A stretch of 44,066 nt of DNA from positions 1 through 44,066 of the forward strand of contig NZ_JAKGAK010000024.1 in the NCBI RefSeq assembly GCF_023061185.1, written 5' to 3'. The position numbers were made by a program, and so were the translations under genes. Below the pieces are notes generated by a model, which saw only the letters and a program-made list of their open reading frames with translations, was not told the origin of the DNA and did not search any database. The stretch comes from Chromohalobacter beijerinckii (GTDB taxonomy: Bacteria > Pseudomonadota > Gammaproteobacteria > Pseudomonadales > Halomonadaceae). The first letter of the stretch is position 1; every line of letters begins with the position of its first letter. Shown here piece after piece: positions 40,820 through 44,066 of the stretch.

Positions 40820-42214
40820 CTAACGGGTGACACGGCGCGCCCGGAACGACCGCCCCTTGATCCGTCCATTGGCGAGTTGATCGAGCGCGGCCCTGGCCAC
40901 CTCGCGCTCGACGGCGACGAAGGCACTGCGCTCGGTGATCTGGATCTTGCCGACTTGGTCGCCGGCGATACCGCCCTCGCCGGTCAAGGCGCCGAGAATG
41001 TCCCCCGGACGTACCTTCTGCTTCTTGCCGGCGCCGAGCTGCAGCGTCGTCATGCGCGGCGTGAAGGGCTGCGGATTACCGCGCAGGGTCGGCAGCGGCT
41101 CGCAGGCCAGCGACTCGCCGAGGAACTCGCTAAGCTTGTCGAGCCGGTAATATTCGTTCTCGGCGACCAGTGTACAGGCCACTCCGCGCCCACCGGCCCG
41201 GCCAGTCCGCCCAATGCGATGCACGTGAACCTCGAGTTCGCGGGCGATCTGGTAATTGAACACCGCATCCAGCGCGTCGATATCCAGCCCGCGCGCCGCC
41301 ACGTCGGTGGCGACCAGGACCGACACGCTCTTGTTGGCGAACATCGCCAGGATGCGGTCGCGGTCGGGCTGCTCAAGATCGCCATTGAGCGCCAGCGCGG
41401 AAAAGCCCGCCGCGCTCAGGGCGTCAGCGACCTGCAAGGTCTCGCGCTTGGTATTGCAGAACACCACGCTGGATTCCGGGCGGCTATTGAGCAACAGGCG
41501 TTCTAATGCCGGTACACGGTCGTTTTCGTCCGCGACGCGGTAGAAATGCTGGCGAATGCTGGTGTCATCGTGAGTCGAGGCGACCTCGACGTTCAGCGGT
41601 TCGCGCATCATACGCTCGGCGATGGGTCGGATGCCCGCGCCGTAGGTGGCGCTGAACAACAGCGTCTGCCGCGAGACCGGCGCCTGGCCGACGATCGCCT
41701 CGATGGCCGCCTGAAATCCCATGTCGAGCATGCGGTCGGCTTCATCCAGCACCAGCGTGGTCAGCGCGTCGAGTGTCAACGAGCCCTTGCGCAGGTGCTC
41801 CTCGATCCGCCCCGGCGTGCCCACCACCACATGCGCGCCGTGCTCCAGCGAGTCGCGCTGCGGCTTGAGCGGCGCCCCGCCGCATAGCGTCAGCACCTTG
41901 ACGTTGCCCAGCCCGCGCGCCAGCCGACGTACCTCACCGGCGACCTGATCGGCCAGCTCGCGGGTCGGACACAACACCAGCGCCTGCACGCGAAACGTCT
42001 TGGTCTCGAGTCTTGAGAGCACCCCCAGGCCGAACGCCGCCGTCTTGCCCGAGCCGGTCTGGCCCTGACCGATCACGTCGCGCCCGGCAAGTATCGCCGG
42101 CAGGCTCTCGGCCTGGATCGGTGTCATCGCGTGATAACCCAACGAATCCAGGTTAGAGAGCAGTGCGGGCGCCAGCGGCAAGGTGGCGAAATCGGATGAT
42201 GGCGAATCGGACAC
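40820..42214 (-). CDS. dbpA: ATP-dependent RNA helicase DbpA
   Basis: DEAD-box helicase that acts in 50S ribosome assembly by binding hairpin 92 of 23S rRNA. Seen: Q motif MTPIQAESLP, motif I GQTGSGKTAAFGLG, motif II VLDEADRMLDMGF, motif III LFSAT, motif V TDVAARGLDI and motif VI HRIGRTGRAG. A C-terminal RNA-recognition-like domain (VRPGDILGALTGEGGIAGDQVGKIQITERSAFVAV, in part) is specific for DbpA. I start at GTG 42214 (VSDSPSSDF), which leaves 464 residues, the family length, with AGGA upstream; the frame is open to 42373 but the extra residues have no counterpart. It ends 7 bases from the palindromic element. Confidence 0.9.
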   Translation of the reverse strand: MSDSPSSDFATLPLAPALLSNLDSLGYHAMTPIQAESLPAILAGRDVIGQGQTGSGKTAAFGLGVLSRLETKTFRVQALVLCPTRELADQVAGEVRRLARGLGNVKVLTLCGGAPLKPQRDSLEHGAHVVVGTPGRIEEHLRKGSLTLDALTTLVLDEADRMLDMGFQAAIEAIVGQAPVSRQTLLFSATYGAGIRPIAERMMREPLNVEVASTHDDTSIRQHFYRVADENDRVPALERLLLNSRPESSVVFCNTKRETLQVADALSAAGFSALALNGDLEQPDRDRILAMFANKSVSVLVATDVAARGLDIDALDAVFNYQIARELEVHVHRIGRTGRAGGRGVACTLVAENEYYRLDKLSEFLGESLACEPLPTLRGNPQPFTPRMTTLQLGAGKKQKVRPGDILGALTGEGGIAGDQVGKIQITERSAFVAVEREVARAALDQLANGRIKGRSFRARRVTR

Positions 42215-42668
42215 GGCGGCAAATCCTGTCGTGAAGCTGGCCACGCCATACGCGCGAATGGGTGGCGTGTGATAGCGGGGGCAATGGCCAAGGATGGAAT
42301 GGCGGCAGGATAACAGAATCGTGCCAGTAGCGTGCGCACAAGCAAGTGATAGCGATCCAGAACCGAAGGGCACGGAACACCATTATTCAGAAACCGGCCA
42401 GCAAGCATGCGTTACCTGGCCCCCACTTTCGTCGCGCACCTTTGGTCGCATCACATACAGAAGTGTTTGTAATCGCCCGCTCTCATTTCATCAATAACTC
42501 TTTAAGTATCAAAAACAAGAAATACATATATTAGATAGAATACCAATTAAGCGCTTACGCTTCGCAGGCTCAATAAAGAACGGGTAAGCGGATTAAATGG
42601 TTGATCTTACCTTTGCATGAGAGTGAGACAGACCGGCATCTCATCGGATTATCTGGTTGATGCTTCAC
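42215..42668. other. 454-base region between dbpA and cadR
   Basis: No gene seen. The dbpA promoter should lie in the first 150 bases. From about 42480 to 42560 the sequence becomes strongly AT-rich, a break in composition that precedes the metal-resistance pair. A 7-bp inverted pair (CGCTTAC/GTAAGCG near 42552 and 42586) is too loose to call. Confidence 0.5.
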
Positions 42669-43076
42669 CTACTGCTGGTGCATGTTTCCTTCGCTAATTC
42701 CAGCAAGAACCCCACACGCCTCAACTTCCCGGTCATCGTTGCAACTCGCTCTCAGTGAAACGAGTTGTTTCTCAAGCGCTTGCAGAGCGGTTATCTGCGA
42801 CCGCACATGAGAGATGTGATCATCGAGCAAGGCGTTGACGGCGGTACAAGGCTGATGAGGGTCGTCCTGATAGCTCTGTAGTTCGTGAATCTCAGCCAGT
42901 GACAGGCCCAGGATTCTGCAGCGACGGATGAAGGCCAGCCCCTCACCATGCTTCTCGGTATAGACACGGTAACCGTTGTCCTGCCGATCAGGCGGCGGCA
43001 ACAAGCCCTGCTGTTCATAGAAGCGGATCGTCTGTGTTTCGACCCCTACCAACTGCGCCAACTGACCAATGCGCAT
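42669..43076 (-). CDS. cadR: MerR-family Cd(II)/Pb(II)-type regulator (CadR-like)
   Basis: Metal-sensing activator of the divergent efflux gene. Seen: MerR helix-turn-helix MRIGQLAQLVGVETQTIRFYE, wing NGYRVY, dimerisation helix, and metal-binding cysteines Cys77 (HQPC), Cys112 (ASC) and Cys121 (EACGVL), the CadR/PbrR pattern. 135 residues from ATG 43076, which is preceded by GGGGAGGAGG; the frame continues five codons to a TTG. The C-terminus is short, ending HQQ without the His-rich tail of P. putida CadR. The operator is in the divergent promoter at 43108-43138. Confidence 0.88.
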   Translation of the reverse strand: MRIGQLAQLVGVETQTIRFYEQQGLLPPPDRQDNGYRVYTEKHGEGLAFIRRCRILGLSLAEIHELQSYQDDPHQPCTAVNALLDDHISHVRSQITALQALEKQLVSLRASCNDDREVEACGVLAGISEGNMHQQ

Positions 43077-43107
43077 CAGCCTCCTCCCCAACGGATTCTT
43101 TACTCTA

Positions 43108-43138
43108 TTGACCTTATAGTAGCTTTATAGTTTTAAAT
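43108..43138 (+). promoter_or_regulatory. MerR-type promoter for the efflux gene
   Basis: TTGACC -35 (43108-43113), a 19-base spacer and TTAAAT -10 (43133-43138), with TATAGTAGCT in the spacer as in known CadR/PbrR operators. The long spacer fits activation by DNA untwisting. It lies between the divergent regulator and transporter genes. Confidence 0.65.
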
Positions 43139-43171
43139 GGTACCACAACATTGTTCAAGTGGAGTCGTATC

Positions 43172-44066
43172 ATGAGCAAATCCTGTGGTGGCGCCTGTGG
43201 CGGTGATGCAACGTCCGCAGCGGATACCGATATACAGGCCTCCTCCGAGGCGCCAGGGAGATGGGTCAGTGTTTATGCCGTGCCGAAGATGGACTGTCCA
43301 TCAGAAGAACGAATGATTCGCCTAGCCCTGAACGGCTTTGAGGAGATTCGGGCGCTGTCCTTCGACTTGTCGAACCGCCGGCTGAAGGTCGTGCATGACG
43401 GCGAGGTCGAGCCCGTCACCTCGAAACTGAAGACCTTGGGGCTAGGCGCCTCGCTTCAGGAAACCGTCGCTGCAAATCCGGAGACCATCAAGGCCGCCGA
43501 GTTTTCGGCAGCTTCTGCTAAGCAAGAATCCGGGACCCTGCGCTGGTTGCTCGGCATCAATGCACTTCTGTTCGTGGTGGAAATGACTGCCGGTCTGATC
43601 GCCCAGTCCACCGGCCTGATTGGAGAATCCCTGGACAATTTTGCCGATGCGGCGGTGTACGGGCTTGCCCTTTATGCGGTTGGACATAGCGTGAAAATGC
43701 AGGTACGTGCCGCGCATCTTGCTGGTGTACTGCAACTGATCTTGGCTGTGGGCGTGCTCGTAGAGGTGGTGAGACGCTTTGTATTCGGTAGTGAGCCTGA
43801 ATCGCTGGTGATGATGGCTATCGCATTCGTCGCATTGATTGCCAATACCAGTTGTCTGCTGCTCATATCCAAACATCGGGAAGGCGGGGCGCACATGAAG
43901 GCAAGCTGGATATTCTCGGCCAACGACGTGGTGATCAACCTGGGGGTCATCACCGCCGGCGCCCTGGTCGCGTGGACCGGTTCCAATTATCCGGATCTGA
44001 TTATCGGCACCATCGCGGGGGGCATTGTACTTAACGGTGCCAGACGCATTTTGGCGTTGAAGGGTT
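43172..44066 (+). CDS. Cation-efflux transporter with N-terminal HMA-like domain (3' end beyond window)
   Basis: Incomplete at the window edge: 298 codons with no stop. Inner-membrane cation diffusion facilitator-type protein for heavy metals. Seen: Cys-rich start SKSCGGACGGD, a heavy-metal-associated-like domain at about 31-95 with VYAVPKMDCPSEE, keeping only one Cys (Cys42) of the usual CxxC, then membrane segments from about 118 on. The CDF transport motif is ESLDNFADAAVYGLALYAVG and the later helix is NDVVINLGVITAGALVAW. ATG 43172 has GGAG upstream. Divergent from cadR, whose operator overlaps its promoter. Cd, Zn or Pb are the likely substrates. Confidence 0.82.
   Translation, partial: MSKSCGGACGGDATSAADTDIQASSEAPGRWVSVYAVPKMDCPSEERMIRLALNGFEEIRALSFDLSNRRLKVVHDGEVEPVTSKLKTLGLGASLQETVAANPETIKAAEFSAASAKQESGTLRWLLGINALLFVVEMTAGLIAQSTGLIGESLDNFADAAVYGLALYAVGHSVKMQVRAAHLAGVLQLILAVGVLVEVVRRFVFGSEPESLVMMAIAFVALIANTSCLLLISKHREGGAHMKASWIFSANDVVINLGVITAGALVAWTGSNYPDLIIGTIAGGIVLNGARRILALKG

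Noticed and set aside
43442-43894. 150-codon minus-strand frame
   Set aside because: Antisense to the open-ended efflux transporter gene; no ribosome-binding site and no family resemblance.

Overview
The window reads as chromosomal DNA of a moderately halophilic gammaproteobacterium, most likely Halomonadaceae (Chromohalobacter/Halomonas type). This is an inference from high-GC, acidic proteins, a gammaproteobacterial housekeeping set (trmB, thiSG, glcB, ComM/YifB, ubiK, glnK-amtB, dbpA) and a large investment in betaine and carnitine catabolism. No tRNA, rRNA, CRISPR array, transposase or integrase was seen.

Layout. 1-4.5 kb: thiS-thiG-trmB, a sodium:alanine symporter, a DUF423 membrane protein and a hotdog thioesterase. 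4.6-11.7 kb: a visibly more AT-rich copper-resistance block. On the minus strand it carries a cupredoxin, an OmpR-type regulator, a sensor kinase split by a frameshift in a C7 tract, copA and copB. Divergent to these are a 49-residue membrane peptide and a DUF411 metal-binding protein, followed by a cytochrome b561 and a small secreted protein. Two copies of an 11-nt-phased direct repeat mark probable sites for the response regulator, and a MerR-type promoter precedes the divergent pair. 11.9-20.1 kb: malate synthase G, a four-gene plus-strand group (alpha/beta hydrolase, lipoprotein, HisC-like aminotransferase, DUF4105/Lnb-like membrane protein), yifB and ubiK. 20.1-22.5 kb: glnK-amtB behind a sigma-54 promoter and an NtrC-like site, then a terminator and a second PII gene. 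An ankyrin-repeat protein follows.

23.2-32.4 kb is a quaternary-amine catabolic region. A LysR regulator precedes an operon for an Fe(II)/2-oxoglutarate oxygenase, a DddP-like M24-fold enzyme and a betaine-type periplasmic binding protein. Then come a CdhR/GbdR-type AraC regulator, a gamma-butyrobetaine hydroxylase and, convergently, the carnitine-to-glycine-betaine genes (BKACE enzyme, carnitine dehydrogenase, betainyl-CoA thioesterase). Together the last set can convert gamma-butyrobetaine to glycine betaine. The oxygenase/M24 operon has no assigned substrate and is the best candidate for something undescribed; its leader holds four tandem 14-nt repeats.

32.7-37.3 kb is an L-threonate/four-carbon acid sugar operon (gntR-ltnD-otnK-otnC-otnI) with an autoregulatory-looking operator. 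37.3-44.1 kb holds a TonB-dependent siderophore receptor with a Fur-like box, a RIO-type kinase, a 126-bp palindromic intergenic repeat, dbpA, and a CadR-like regulator divergent from a cation-efflux protein cut off by the window end.
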